DNA of 64,000 bases. It comes from Bacteroidales bacterium (GTDB taxonomy: Bacteria > Bacteroidota > Bacteroidia > Bacteroidales > UBA12077). The stretch lies in assembly GCA_028282785.1 (NCBI GenBank), contig JANQHE010000009.1:46690-110689 (forward strand), read 5' to 3'. Below, one piece after another: positions 1 through 7,652 of the stretch. The position numbers and the translations under genes were made by a program. Below the pieces are notes generated by a model. That model did no database searches, had not been told where the DNA came from, and worked only from the letters and a program-made list of their open reading frames with translations. Each line of letters opens with the position of its first letter. Within the stretch, counting starts at the first letter, position 1.

Positions 1-344
1 AAATTGAATAACTTGTATTTGTTTTTAAATACTTCTCCTATATCATGAATATCTTCATCATCCTCTTCAAAATACCAATCTATTTTAACGTCTTTTATAT
101 GAGTGCTTTTAAAAAGTATTTTTAATAAATCAGCTATCATTCTTATTGAAACACTGTTTATTATTTCAAGATTAATCGTTAGATCGACATTTTTTTCCGT
201 AAAATTTGACACCCATTTTCTTAATGGTATATAAAAATCAACTTCGCTAAATGGTAAAGACCTACCTTTAATTAACATGCGACCGGATTTGTAAAATTCC
301 ACATTAGGAGTGTATCTTGTTTGCCCGATTATCAAGTCTGTCAT
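1..344 (-). CDS. SiaC-like (DUF1987) regulatory phosphoprotein, 3' end outside window
   Basis: The reading frame starts at the ATG complementary to 342-344 and stays open to the window edge (about 114 codons), so the C-terminus is missing. The start (MTDLIIGQTRYTPNVEFYKSG, shortened here to MTDLIIGQTRYTPNVEF) and the later stretch IDWYFEEDDEDIHDIGE match the SiaC/DUF1987 pattern: a short N-terminal strand, a 'GRSLP' segment, and an acidic EEDDED motif. It is a paralogue of the next gene upstream in transcription (404-784), sharing GRSL and the WYF/HYE-DDxDxxxIGE block. In Pseudomonas, SiaC is phosphorylated by SiaB and dephosphorylated by SiaA to control a diguanylate cyclase; Bacteroidota homologues are less studied. 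The partner kinase/phosphatase is not in this window and may lie beyond the left edge. Confidence 0.75.
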   Translation of the reverse strand, partial: MTDLIIGQTRYTPNVEFYKSGRMLIKGRSLPFSEVDFYIPLRKWVSNFTEKNVDLTINLEIINSVSIRMIADLLKILFKSTHIKDVKIDWYFEEDDEDIHDIGEVFKNKYKLFN

Positions 345-403
345 GATTTACAATCTTAGTGCATTCAACTATATTTTCTCTTAGACTTATTTCTAAATAT
401 GTA

Positions 404-784
404 TTACACATATTCCATATCAATACACTCGACATAATTAAAACCAGACCTTTCTAGTTTATCCTCAATCATTTCACCAATCTCCTCCATATCAACGTCA
501 TCCATTTCGTAGTGCCATTCAATGTTTATTGTCTCTATATTTTTATTATTTTCAATCGCCTGAAGAAGATTAAAAAACATTTTAGTTGAGGCTGTATTCA
601 TATATTCTATCTTAGATATTAAATCAACTTTCTTAACATTTAATTTATTTACCCACTCAAATAATCTTAAGTAGAATTTTTTAGGATCTTCAGAAAGTGA
701 TCTACCTTCGATATATAGTTCTCCGTTTTCTTTAAAAGATACAAATGGGGTAACATCTTCTTTTGAAATAATCAAATCGGCCAT
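404..784 (-). CDS. SiaC family (DUF1987) regulatory phosphoprotein
   Basis: A 126-residue protein of the usual DUF1987 length. Visible family marks are the N-terminal 'TPFVSFKENGELYIEGRSL', the central 'KIEYMNTASTKMFFNLL' in which the Thr/Ser cluster corresponds to the phospho-acceptor region of SiaC, and the acidic 'EWHYEMDDVDMEEIGE' segment. The family acts as a small STAS-like switch that is phosphorylated by a SiaB-type kinase and dephosphorylated by a PP2C phosphatase. The gene lies 59 nt ahead of its paralogue at the window edge, so the two are probably co-transcribed. Family assignment is fairly sure; the output in this organism is not known. Confidence 0.85.
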   Translation of the reverse strand: MADLIISKEDVTPFVSFKENGELYIEGRSLSEDPKKFYLRLFEWVNKLNVKKVDLISKIEYMNTASTKMFFNLLQAIENNKNIETINIEWHYEMDDVDMEEIGEMIEDKLERSGFNYVECIDMEYV

Positions 785-831
785 TCTTGTAAGTATTTAT
801 CGTTTAGTTGATTGTTGTTATAAATATGGGT

Positions 832-1413
832 CTATTTTTTTTCTGCTAAGTATAAATTTCCTTCTTCAGAATTTTTAAATGTATTCCATTGAGCCAATAG
901 GTTTTCTTTATCTGTTCTATAACTTATAAAAACCTCTCTCCAAGATATATATATATGATTTTCATAAGCATTGTAAAAACTTTCAATAATCTCTGTATTA
1001 ACCTTAATTTTAACACTTCCATCTGCTAAATATTCTGTCCCATTAGCTTCCTTAGCCTTTGCCAAATTTTCTTTGAATTCATGATCGATTATAACCGGCT
1101 CTTCAGATTCTTTGTATTTTTTCCAAAATATGCTAAAACCTTCCTGATCGTATTTGTAGGTATGAAGAATTTCTTCCCAAGAGAGCTGATCATTATCCAT
1201 ACTTGATAAATAATCATAATACTTTTCAATCATTTCAATGTTTACCTGAACTTTTACTTTACCATCTTCAGACATTTCCACACCATTATTTTGTTTAGAG
1301 TTTATTAGGTTACTCATGTTTTCAGCATCAATATTTTGTGCTGTAACATTATTTAAACTTATAATTAAGAATAAGCTAAATGCTATTGTTAAAGTTCTAT
1401 TTTGTGTTTTCAT
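832..1413 (-). CDS. Secreted protein with an internal tandem duplication
   Basis: The ATG complementary to 1411-1413 is preferred over an in-frame GTG nine bases upstream, because GTGAGG before the ATG resembles a ribosome binding site and the protein then begins with a normal signal peptide ending near 'NNVTAQ'. After the signal peptide the mature chain contains two homologous units of about 60 residues: 'NGVEMSEDGKVKVQVNIEMI' with a following LSWEEIL and FWKKYKESEE, and 'NGTEYLADGSVKIKVNTEII' with ISWREVF and QWNTFKNSEE. I do not recognise a family. It is likely exported to the periplasm or surface. It is 47 nt upstream of the SiaC-like genes on the same strand, so co-transcription is possible. 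Confidence 0.7.
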   Translation of the reverse strand: MKTQNRTLTIAFSLFLIISLNNVTAQNIDAENMSNLINSKQNNGVEMSEDGKVKVQVNIEMIEKYYDYLSSMDNDQLSWEEILHTYKYDQEGFSIFWKKYKESEEPVIIDHEFKENLAKAKEANGTEYLADGSVKIKVNTEIIESFYNAYENHIYISWREVFISYRTDKENLLAQWNTFKNSEEGNLYLAEKK

Positions 1414-1536
1414 AATCCTCACTTTTTAAATTAATCCATTATTGATCAAATCCTTTTTGCAGGTTTACGTTCAATGAATGCATTAGGTAAGAAGGTGAAA
1501 ACACGAAACTGAATAGGAATTACTTCGTTTTATATA

Positions 1537-1548
1537 GGGTAATTACCC
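1537..1548. repeat. 12-bp perfect palindrome
   Basis: GGGTAATTACCC is a perfect inverted repeat 124 bp upstream of the secreted-protein gene that starts at 1413, inside the 236-bp gap that separates it from queG. It could be an operator or a small hairpin. The rest of the gap shows nothing I can name. Confidence 0.35.
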
Positions 1549-1649
1549 CTCATCATCAAGTAACTGATTAATTACAAAACACTTAGCAGAAAAAAGATAA
1601 ATTGACTCTAATTTATGTTTGATTTTAAATTTGATTATATAGTAGCTTT

Positions 1650-2606
1650 TTACTTTAGCTTCTCTATATTTTTTTTGAATTTCTCAAATTTTATACGCTC
1701 AATGGGAGAATTCTTCGATAGCTTTTTGAAAACTTCCTTATTAAGTTCGCGCCAATCTTCTTTATTTAACTTTTGTAGATCTTCAGTTATTTTAAATTGA
1801 GGTTCATTATGTGGTTTTGCTTTTGAGCCCTGCCGGACCTGCCTCGTCGGCAGACATGCTGGTAGGTTCCATGGACAAACATCCTGGCAGATATCACAAC
1901 CAAATATCCAGTCGTTTAGTTTATCATTGAATTCTTTAGGTATGTCTCCTTTTTTCTCGATTGTTAGATATGAAATACACTTTCTTGCATCCAGTTGATA
2001 AGGAGATAATGCATTTGTTGGACAAGCATCAATACAGTTGGTGCAATTTCCACAATAATCTTTAACCGGATGATCATATTCCAGTTCCAAATCAATGATG
2101 AGCTCACCTATAAACTGAAAAGAGCCCAGTTCCTTTGAAATTAGATTTGTATTTTTCCCAATCCATCCTAATCCGGATCTTGCGGCCCATACTTTATCCA
2201 TTACCGGTGCTGAATCTACAAATGCCCGTCCTGATATTTCTCTTATTTCTGAATTTATATATTCAAATAGTGCAAATAATTTTTCTTTTAATACATAATG
2301 ATAATCCCTGCCATATGCATATTTAGAGATTTTATAAGTATTCTTGATTTGTTTTTCTTTAGGATAATAGTTGAATAGAACCGAGATTACTGATTTAGCT
2401 CCTTCAACTAATTCTCTTGGATCAATACGCTTTTCAAAATGATTTTCCATGTATTGCATTTCACCATGAAAATCTTTGTCAAGCCATTCTTTTAGTTGTT
2501 TAGATTCTTTTTCGAGGTAATCGGCTTTAGAGATACCAATAGCAGAGAAACCAAGGTCAAGTGCCTTTTGTTTTATTTTCTTTGTATGTTCCGTTGTTGT
2601 GCTCAT
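1650..2606 (-). CDS. queG: Epoxyqueuosine reductase with in-frame palindromic insertion
   Basis: QueG reduces epoxyqueuosine to queuosine in tRNA, using cobalamin and two [4Fe-4S] clusters. The 318-residue product has the catalytic Asp131 in '[19 protein letters not shown]', the first cluster motif [12 protein letters not shown] (Cys185, 188, 191, 195), Cys210, and the second motif [11 protein letters not shown] (Cys237, 240, 244). Directly after PWN the family normally continues with a short basic link to KPHNEP. Here 13 extra residues (248-260, [13 protein letters not shown]) intervene; they are encoded by a 39-nt palindromic element (see separate entry). The frame is kept, and all cluster ligands are present, so the enzyme may still work. 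It lies downstream of the SUF operon on the same strand after a gap of about 200 nt. Confidence 0.93.
   Translation of the reverse strand: MSTTTEHTKKIKQKALDLGFSAIGISKADYLEKESKQLKEWLDKDFHGEMQYMENHFEKRIDPRELVEGAKSVISVLFNYYPKEKQIKNTYKISKYAYGRDYHYVLKEKLFALFEYINSEIREISGRAFVDSAPVMDKVWAARSGLGWIGKNTNLISKELGSFQFIGELIIDLELEYDHPVKDYCGNCTNCIDACPTNALSPYQLDARKCISYLTIEKKGDIPKEFNDKLNDWIFGCDICQDVCPWNLPACLPTRQVRQGSKAKPHNEPQFKITEDLQKLNKEDWRELNKEVFKKLSKNSPIERIKFEKFKKNIEKLK
1828..1866. repeat. Palindromic element inserted in queG coding sequence
   Basis: About 39 bp with nested symmetry: an outer CCTGCCGG...CTGGTAGG pair and an inner CTGCC-tcgtc-GGCAG hairpin. The sequence resembles the 20-bp palindromes at 15609, 47089, 47257 and 53122 (CCTGCC...GGCAG...AGG). 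It encodes 13 extra QueG residues in frame, between the second cluster motif and the conserved KPHNEP segment. Visible similarity is by eye only. Confidence 0.7.
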
Positions 2607-2807
2607 TGATTAGAATCATTACATACAAAAGTATTAAATTCATTATTAATTTAACCGCATAGCACACAAATCTTTCTACGGCAGGCAGAGAAGGTACAAA
2701 GGTTAACAAAGACATTTTAAATTTGTAACCTGGAGCTTAAAATTTTGAACTTATATCAAATATGGAATAATTCTAATCCATAAATAAAAACTACAGATAC
2801 GTAAAGG

Positions 2808-3128
2808 TTATAATAAACCGAGATCGAGCATAGCTTCTTCACTCATCATGCTTTTATCCCAAGGCGGGTCGAAGACTAAATTGATTTTTGCTTCTTTGAC
2901 TCCTTCTATTGCATTAGTTTTTTCGTTAACCTCACCTAATAATTGATCAGCCATTGGACAATTTGGAGCGGTTAGTGTCATTTTTACTTCAACATTTCTG
3001 TTGTCATCTACATCAATTGCATAGATTAGTCCAAGATCATATATATTTACCGGTATTTCAGGATCATAAATATCCTTCAGTGTTTTTACAATTTCTGCTT
3101 CTAAAGCCATTAATTCATTTGGGTCCAT
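2808..3128 (-). CDS. SUF-associated DUF59/MIP18 family Fe-S assembly protein
   Basis: A 106-residue DUF59 protein. Key visible features are the 'IYDPEIPVNIYDLGLIY' segment and the conserved reactive Cys57 in 'TLTAPNCPMADQL'. Small DUF59 proteins encoded in SUF operons (the SufT/SUF-associated group) help mature or transfer iron-sulfur clusters; the exact biochemical step is not settled. The gene starts 16 nt after sufE ends, so it is the last clear member of the SUF operon. It is shorter than the SufT proteins of about 170 residues, so I leave the symbol blank. Confidence 0.88.
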   Translation of the reverse strand: MDPNELMALEAEIVKTLKDIYDPEIPVNIYDLGLIYAIDVDDNRNVEVKMTLTAPNCPMADQLLGEVNEKTNAIEGVKEAKINLVFDPPWDKSMMSEEAMLDLGLL

Positions 3129-3144
3129 AATAGTTCCTCCTTAC

Positions 3145-3570
3145 TTACTTACCTACCTTAGCATTATACGCCATCGCATACAACTTCATTTGCTTTACCA
3201 TAGCCAATAAACCATTCGAACGAGTTGGCGATAAATTCTGTTGCAATCCTATTCTTTCAATAAAATAAAGCTCATTATTCATTATATCAGATGGTTTTTG
3301 CCTATCCAATACCCGAATTAATAATGCAGCAATTCCTTTTGTTATAATTGCATCACTATCCGCAGAATATCTAATAACATCACCTTCCAAATCAGCAAAC
3401 AACCACACTTTAGACTGGCATCCTTCTATTAGATATTGCTGTGCTTTATATTTAGGATCAATTTCCGGAAGATCTTTACTCAACTCAATTAAGTAGTTAT
3501 ATTTATCCATCCAGTCATCAAATACCGAAAATTCTTCTATAATTTCGTTTTGTCGTTCGTTTAAACTCAT
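3145..3570 (-). CDS. sufE: Cysteine desulfuration protein SufE
   Basis: SufE takes persulfide sulfur from SufS and passes it to the SufBCD scaffold. The 141-residue product has the family length, and Cys51 in 'YLIEGCQSKVWL' is the sulfur-accepting cysteine. The C-terminal 'GLQQNLSPTRSNGLLAMVKQM' block, written here as GLQQNLSPTRSNGLLAMV, is also characteristic. It follows sufS after a 118-nt gap that holds two REP-like palindromes, and is followed closely by the DUF59 gene. Confidence 0.93.
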   Translation of the reverse strand: MSLNERQNEIIEEFSVFDDWMDKYNYLIELSKDLPEIDPKYKAQQYLIEGCQSKVWLFADLEGDVIRYSADSDAIITKGIAALLIRVLDRQKPSDIMNNELYFIERIGLQQNLSPTRSNGLLAMVKQMKLYAMAYNAKVGK

Positions 3571-3590
3571 AATTCAAAACTTTTACGCTT

Positions 3591-3666
3591 CAGGACTTTA
3601 GTCCTGTAATTTATCTTGTTAATCACCCCGGGCTTAATCAAGAAAAAACCGTTGGGCTTTAGCCCA
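3591..3666. repeat. Two REP-like short palindromes between sufS and sufE
   Basis: CAGGACTTTAGTCCTG at 3591-3606 and TGGGCTTTAGCCCA at 3653-3666 share the pattern stem-TTTA-stem and stand 46 bp apart in the sufS-sufE gap. In an operon transcript they would form two adjacent hairpins that could alter mRNA stability or partly uncouple sufE from sufS. They differ from the CCTGCC palindromes elsewhere in the window. Confidence 0.55.
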
Positions 3667-3688
3667 TTATTTTAAAATTGGCACAAAA

Positions 3689-4909
3689 TTAACCAAACAT
3701 TTGCTTAACTGTCATAATTGCTTCGCACAATTTATCAATTTCTTCCTTTGTATTATAGAATGAAAATGATGCTCTTATGGTACCTTCAATATTGAGTCGT
3801 TGCATTAATGGTTCAGCACAATGATGGCCCGTACGTACAGCTATTCCCATTTTATCGATAACCATACCTGCATCGTAGGGATGAATGTTTTCTAAATTAA
3901 ATGAAATAACACTTACTTTATTTTCAGCAGTACCTATAATTTTCAAACCTTCAATTGATTCAAGTTTTTGGGTTGCATAGTCAAGAAGCTCTTTTTCATA
4001 TGCAACAATATTTTCTAATCCAAGTTGTTGAATGTATTCAATTGCAGTTGCTAACCCAATGGCTGCAACGTAATTTGGTGTTCCTGCTTCAAACTTAAAT
4101 GGTAATTCGTTAAAAGTAGTTTTTTCAAAAGTTACTTTTTTGATCATTTCCCCGCCTGTCATAAACGGAGGTATTTCGTTTAACCACTTTTCTTTTCCAT
4201 AGATAACACCTATTCCGTTTGGCCCATAAACCTTGTGACCAGAGAATACATAAAAATCGCAATCTAATTCCTGTACATCAACTTTGCCGTGCTGAATACT
4301 TTGGGCTCCATCAATTAAAACCGGTACGTTATTTTGATGTGCAATCTCAATAATACTTTTAACATCATTTACAGTTCCTAAAGCGTTAGAAACATGATTT
4401 ACGGAAACTATTTTAGTTTTAGGTGAAATCATTTTCTCATACTCATCAAGTAATATTTCGCCCTTTTCATTGATAGGAATGACCTTTAATACCGCCTTCT
4501 TACGTTCACAAAGCATTTGCCATGGAACTATATTAGCATGGTGCTCAAGCGTTGAGATTATAATTTCATCTCCCTCATATACATATTTTTCACCAAATGA
4601 AAAGGCTATTGTATTAATAGATTCTGTCGTTCCGCTCGTAAATATTACCTCGTGATCATTAGGAGCATTAATAAATTTCTGAACAACCTTTCTAGCATCT
4701 TCATACCGTTGTGTAAGTTGCTCGCTTAAAAAATGTACACCACGATGTATGTTGCTATTTTCTTGAGTATAGATTTTTATTTCCTCGTCAAGTACAACTC
4801 GCGGTTTTTGAGTAGTAGCACCATTATCAAAATAAATAAGCGGTTTTTTATATACTTGTTGACTTAGAATTGGAAAGTCTTTACGTATTTTTTGAATATC
4901 TAGGCTCAT
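3689..4909 (-). CDS. sufS: Cysteine desulfurase SufS
   Basis: A class II cysteine desulfurase that frees sulfur from cysteine for cluster assembly. In the 406-residue product the PLP lysine is Lys226 in 'FSGHKVYGPNG', and the persulfide-forming cysteine is Cys364 in 'VRTGHHCAEPLM'. The His-rich 'STLEHHANIVPW' segment is also typical. The start codon is preceded immediately by a run of 13 A residues on the coding strand (4909-4921), which is unusual and could vary in length. It sits between sufD and sufE in the operon. Confidence 0.95.
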   Translation of the reverse strand: MSLDIQKIRKDFPILSQQVYKKPLIYFDNGATTQKPRVVLDEEIKIYTQENSNIHRGVHFLSEQLTQRYEDARKVVQKFINAPNDHEVIFTSGTTESINTIAFSFGEKYVYEGDEIIISTLEHHANIVPWQMLCERKKAVLKVIPINEKGEILLDEYEKMISPKTKIVSVNHVSNALGTVNDVKSIIEIAHQNNVPVLIDGAQSIQHGKVDVQELDCDFYVFSGHKVYGPNGIGVIYGKEKWLNEIPPFMTGGEMIKKVTFEKTTFNELPFKFEAGTPNYVAAIGLATAIEYIQQLGLENIVAYEKELLDYATQKLESIEGLKIIGTAENKVSVISFNLENIHPYDAGMVIDKMGIAVRTGHHCAEPLMQRLNIEGTIRASFSFYNTKEEIDKLCEAIMTVKQMFG

Positions 4910-5021
4910 TTTTTTTTTTTTATAAAGATCCTTCGCTATTCGCTCAAGATTTCTGCCTACACTATTGTTTCAGCAGATAAAAATTCAACTTTAAGATTTT
5001 AAAATCAAAATCATAGTTTCA

Positions 5022-6389
5022 CTAACAGCAATGCATCTGACAAGAATTACAACGAGATAATTCACCACGCAACCTTTTGTCAACCAAATCCTGTATTCTT
5101 TCTTTTAATGCAGGAACTTGAATTGCTTTAATTACATCATTTGCAAAGGCATACATCAACAGTAATTTTGCTTCTTTCTTATTTATTCCCCTTGCGCGCA
5201 AATAAAACAATGCATCTTCATCTAACTGGCCAACTGTTGCACCATGACTACATTTTACATCATCAGCATAAATTTCCAATTGTGGTTTAGTGTTAATATC
5301 TGCATCATCAGTAAGCAAAATGTTGTTATTAGCTTGAAATGCTTGTGTTTTTTGTGCATCTTTTCTTACCAAAACCTTACCATTAAAGGCACCTGTTGCA
5401 AAATCATCCAATACGCCTTTAAATAACTGATTACTTGTACAATTTGGATAAGCATGATCCATGTGTACATAATTGTCAATATGCTGCCCTTTATCAGTTA
5501 GATAAAGGCCATATGTATTATTTTCACATCCTTCACCATTCAGCAATACATTTACATTATTTCTGATGAGTCCACCGTGCAAAGAAATTGTGTTAGCATT
5601 TACATAACTATTTCTTTCTTGTTGAAAATATAGGTGCGAAACTTGTTTTGATCCGTTATGCTCATTTTGCATTCTTGAAAAGTCAAAATGCGCATTTTGA
5701 CCAATATAAAATTCTGAAACAGAATTTGTCAAGAAATTTGGAGTTGATAAGGTATGATCACATACAACAACAGACGCCTGGCTGTTCTCTTCAAGAATAT
5801 ATAAGTTCCTATGTTGCGTTAAGCCTTCTTCTTCATCCATCAAAATGTTAATGATCTGAATTGGCTTTTCAATTACAACTCCTTTAGGTACATATAAAAA
5901 CACTCCATCCTTAACAAAAGCCGTATTAAGCGCCACCATACCATCTTTTTCCGTATCCGCATACTTTGCAAAATGCCTCTTTACCAACTCCGGATATAGC
6001 TCTGCAGCCTTCTGAAAACTTCCTATCAAAGCTCCACCCGGAAGCTCATGAATTAAATTCTCCCTGTCATAATACCAACCATTCAATAACAGGATAACTT
6101 TAGTATTTAACTCAGGTACATCGCACCTAAATATATCATTAACCTGGAATCTTATATTCTTTGGAGAGATATAAGTTTTATAACCGTTTTCAAACTCCTT
6201 GTTCAGGTCAGTATATTTATATTGTTCATTCTTCTTATTCGGAAAACCAAGTTTCTGAAAATTTCCAAAAGCTTTCTCTCGAATTTTATTTACATATTCG
6301 GGTGAATCACTTTTGAGTAAATCCTGGTTTTCTTCGTATAGTTCGATGAACTTTTCTTTTGTATCTATTTTAACTGTATCCAAGCTCAT
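5022..6389 (-). CDS. sufD: Fe-S cluster assembly scaffold protein SufD
   Basis: SufD pairs with SufB and SufC to form the scaffold on which clusters are built. The 455-residue product has the SufBD core, with 'NVLLNGEGCENNTYGLYL' and 'KCSHGATVGQLDEDALFYL' as the clearest signatures. The C-terminus is a Cys-rich tail, CNSCQMHCC. The gene lies 36 nt downstream of sufC and 112 nt upstream of sufS in transcription order. SufB is distinguished as the longer paralogue at 7653-9101. Confidence 0.94.
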   Translation of the reverse strand: MSLDTVKIDTKEKFIELYEENQDLLKSDSPEYVNKIREKAFGNFQKLGFPNKKNEQYKYTDLNKEFENGYKTYISPKNIRFQVNDIFRCDVPELNTKVILLLNGWYYDRENLIHELPGGALIGSFQKAAELYPELVKRHFAKYADTEKDGMVALNTAFVKDGVFLYVPKGVVIEKPIQIINILMDEEEGLTQHRNLYILEENSQASVVVCDHTLSTPNFLTNSVSEFYIGQNAHFDFSRMQNEHNGSKQVSHLYFQQERNSYVNANTISLHGGLIRNNVNVLLNGEGCENNTYGLYLTDKGQHIDNYVHMDHAYPNCTSNQLFKGVLDDFATGAFNGKVLVRKDAQKTQAFQANNNILLTDDADINTKPQLEIYADDVKCSHGATVGQLDEDALFYLRARGINKKEAKLLLMYAFANDVIKAIQVPALKERIQDLVDKRLRGELSRCNSCQMHCC

Positions 6390-6425
6390 AAGTTTGCTTT
6401 TTAAATTCCGGCAATAGCTATCAAA

Positions 6426-7181
6426 CTATTGTACTAATTCACCTTTCTTTAACCAGTCGTATCCTTTTTCTTCAAGTTCCAATGCCAGTTCTTTACCTCC
6501 TGATTTTATAATCTTACCGTTATAAAGTACATGAACAAAATCCGGAACAATGTACTCTAATAATCTTTGATAGTGCGTAATTACTATAGTAGCATTCTCT
6601 GAAGATTTTAATTTATTTACTCCATTTGCAACAACTCGCAATGCATCAATATCTAATCCTGAATCAGTTTCATCCAAAATTGACAATTTTGGCTCCAACA
6701 TAGCCATCTGGAATATTTCATTTCGCTTTTTCTCTCCACCGGAGAATCCTTCATTTACCGAACGGTTTGCCAATGCAGCATCCAGTTCAACTAATGCCTT
6801 TTTCTCGCGCATTAATTTTAGAAAATCTTGCGAAGATAATGGCTCCAACCCCTTATGCTTTCTTTGCTCATTAACAGCAGTTTTCATAAAGTTAACCATA
6901 CTAACGCCCGGAATTTCGATAGGGTATTGAAAGCCAATGAAGATGCCTTCACTTGCTCTTTCTTCAGGAGAAAGTTCTAAAAGGTCATTTCCAAAATACT
7001 TTACTTTTCCCTCGGTAACTTCGAATAATTCTCTACCGGCTAAAACTGACGCTAATGTACTTTTACCTGAACCATTTGGCCCCATTATAGCATGAACTTC
7101 ACCTGCTTTAACTTCCAAATCTATTCCATTTAGAATCTCCTTGCCGTCTATATTTGCATGTAAATTTTTTATTGATAACAT
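6426..7181 (-). CDS. sufC: SUF system ATPase SufC
   Basis: An ABC-type ATPase that drives conformational change in the SufBD scaffold. The 251-residue product has Walker A GPNGSGKST (residues 34-42), signature 'GFSGGEKKRNE' and a Walker B region ending in LDETDSGLD, all matching the SufC subgroup rather than transport ATPases. There is no membrane segment. It is separated from sufB by a foreign-looking four-helix-bundle gene, where normally sufB and sufC are neighbours. Confidence 0.95.
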   Translation of the reverse strand: MLSIKNLHANIDGKEILNGIDLEVKAGEVHAIMGPNGSGKSTLASVLAGRELFEVTEGKVKYFGNDLLELSPEERASEGIFIGFQYPIEIPGVSMVNFMKTAVNEQRKHKGLEPLSSQDFLKLMREKKALVELDAALANRSVNEGFSGGEKKRNEIFQMAMLEPKLSILDETDSGLDIDALRVVANGVNKLKSSENATIVITHYQRLLEYIVPDFVHVLYNGKIIKSGGKELALELEEKGYDWLKKGELVQ

Positions 7182-7223
7182 CTTATATTATTGTTTAACG
7201 TTCAATGTTTTGTGTTTATTAAA

Positions 7224-7613
7224 TTATTGGAATTTTATTCCTTTATATTCTGATTTTTGAAGATATTTAATTAACCCCATTAGCATCTTAGCAATATCAT
7301 TGCATTCATTATATGTATCTTTAAATTCTTCTTCTGTTATATATTCATGATCTAAAGTTCTATAAAGTTGAGACTTTGTCTCAGCTAAAGAAGATTTAGC
7401 TATAAACAAAAACTGAATAAATTCCTTTTTTCCTCCACGTTCAAATCCCTCTGCTATATTATCCATAACTGAACCTGACGAATCTTTAATTTGATTTTTC
7501 AATGCAAAATCTTTTGAAAATTCGTTTCGCTGAGTATACTTAAAAATTTGTTTACATAATTCTCTTGCTTTTTTCCAAACTTCTAAATCTTCAAATTTTT
7601 CAATAGTTGCCAT
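7224..7613 (-). CDS. Four-helix-bundle protein (23S rRNA IVP family) inside the suf operon
   Basis: The protein is about 129 residues from the ATG complementary to 7611-7613 (MATIEKFEDLEVWKKARE). An in-frame ATG three codons upstream is the alternative. The motifs 'EDLEVWKKARELCKQIF', 'QIKDSSGSVMDNIAEGFERG' and 'AKSSLAETKSQLYRTLD' mark the four-helix-bundle family first noted in intervening sequences of 23S rRNA genes. The function is unknown. Such genes are scattered and behave as accessory insertions in Bacteroidota genomes. Here one lies between sufB and sufC, with gaps of 39 nt and 42 nt, in the same orientation, so the operon can read through it. Confidence 0.88.
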   Translation of the reverse strand: MATIEKFEDLEVWKKARELCKQIFKYTQRNEFSKDFALKNQIKDSSGSVMDNIAEGFERGGKKEFIQFLFIAKSSLAETKSQLYRTLDHEYITEEEFKDTYNECNDIAKMLMGLIKYLQKSEYKGIKFQ

Positions 7614-7652
7614 ATATAACATTAAACTTTTAACTTCAAATTCAGAACCTTT

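Noticed and set aside
1650..2606. queG as a pseudogene because of the internal insertion
   Set aside because: The insertion is 39 nt and in frame, and all cluster cysteines and the catalytic Asp remain.
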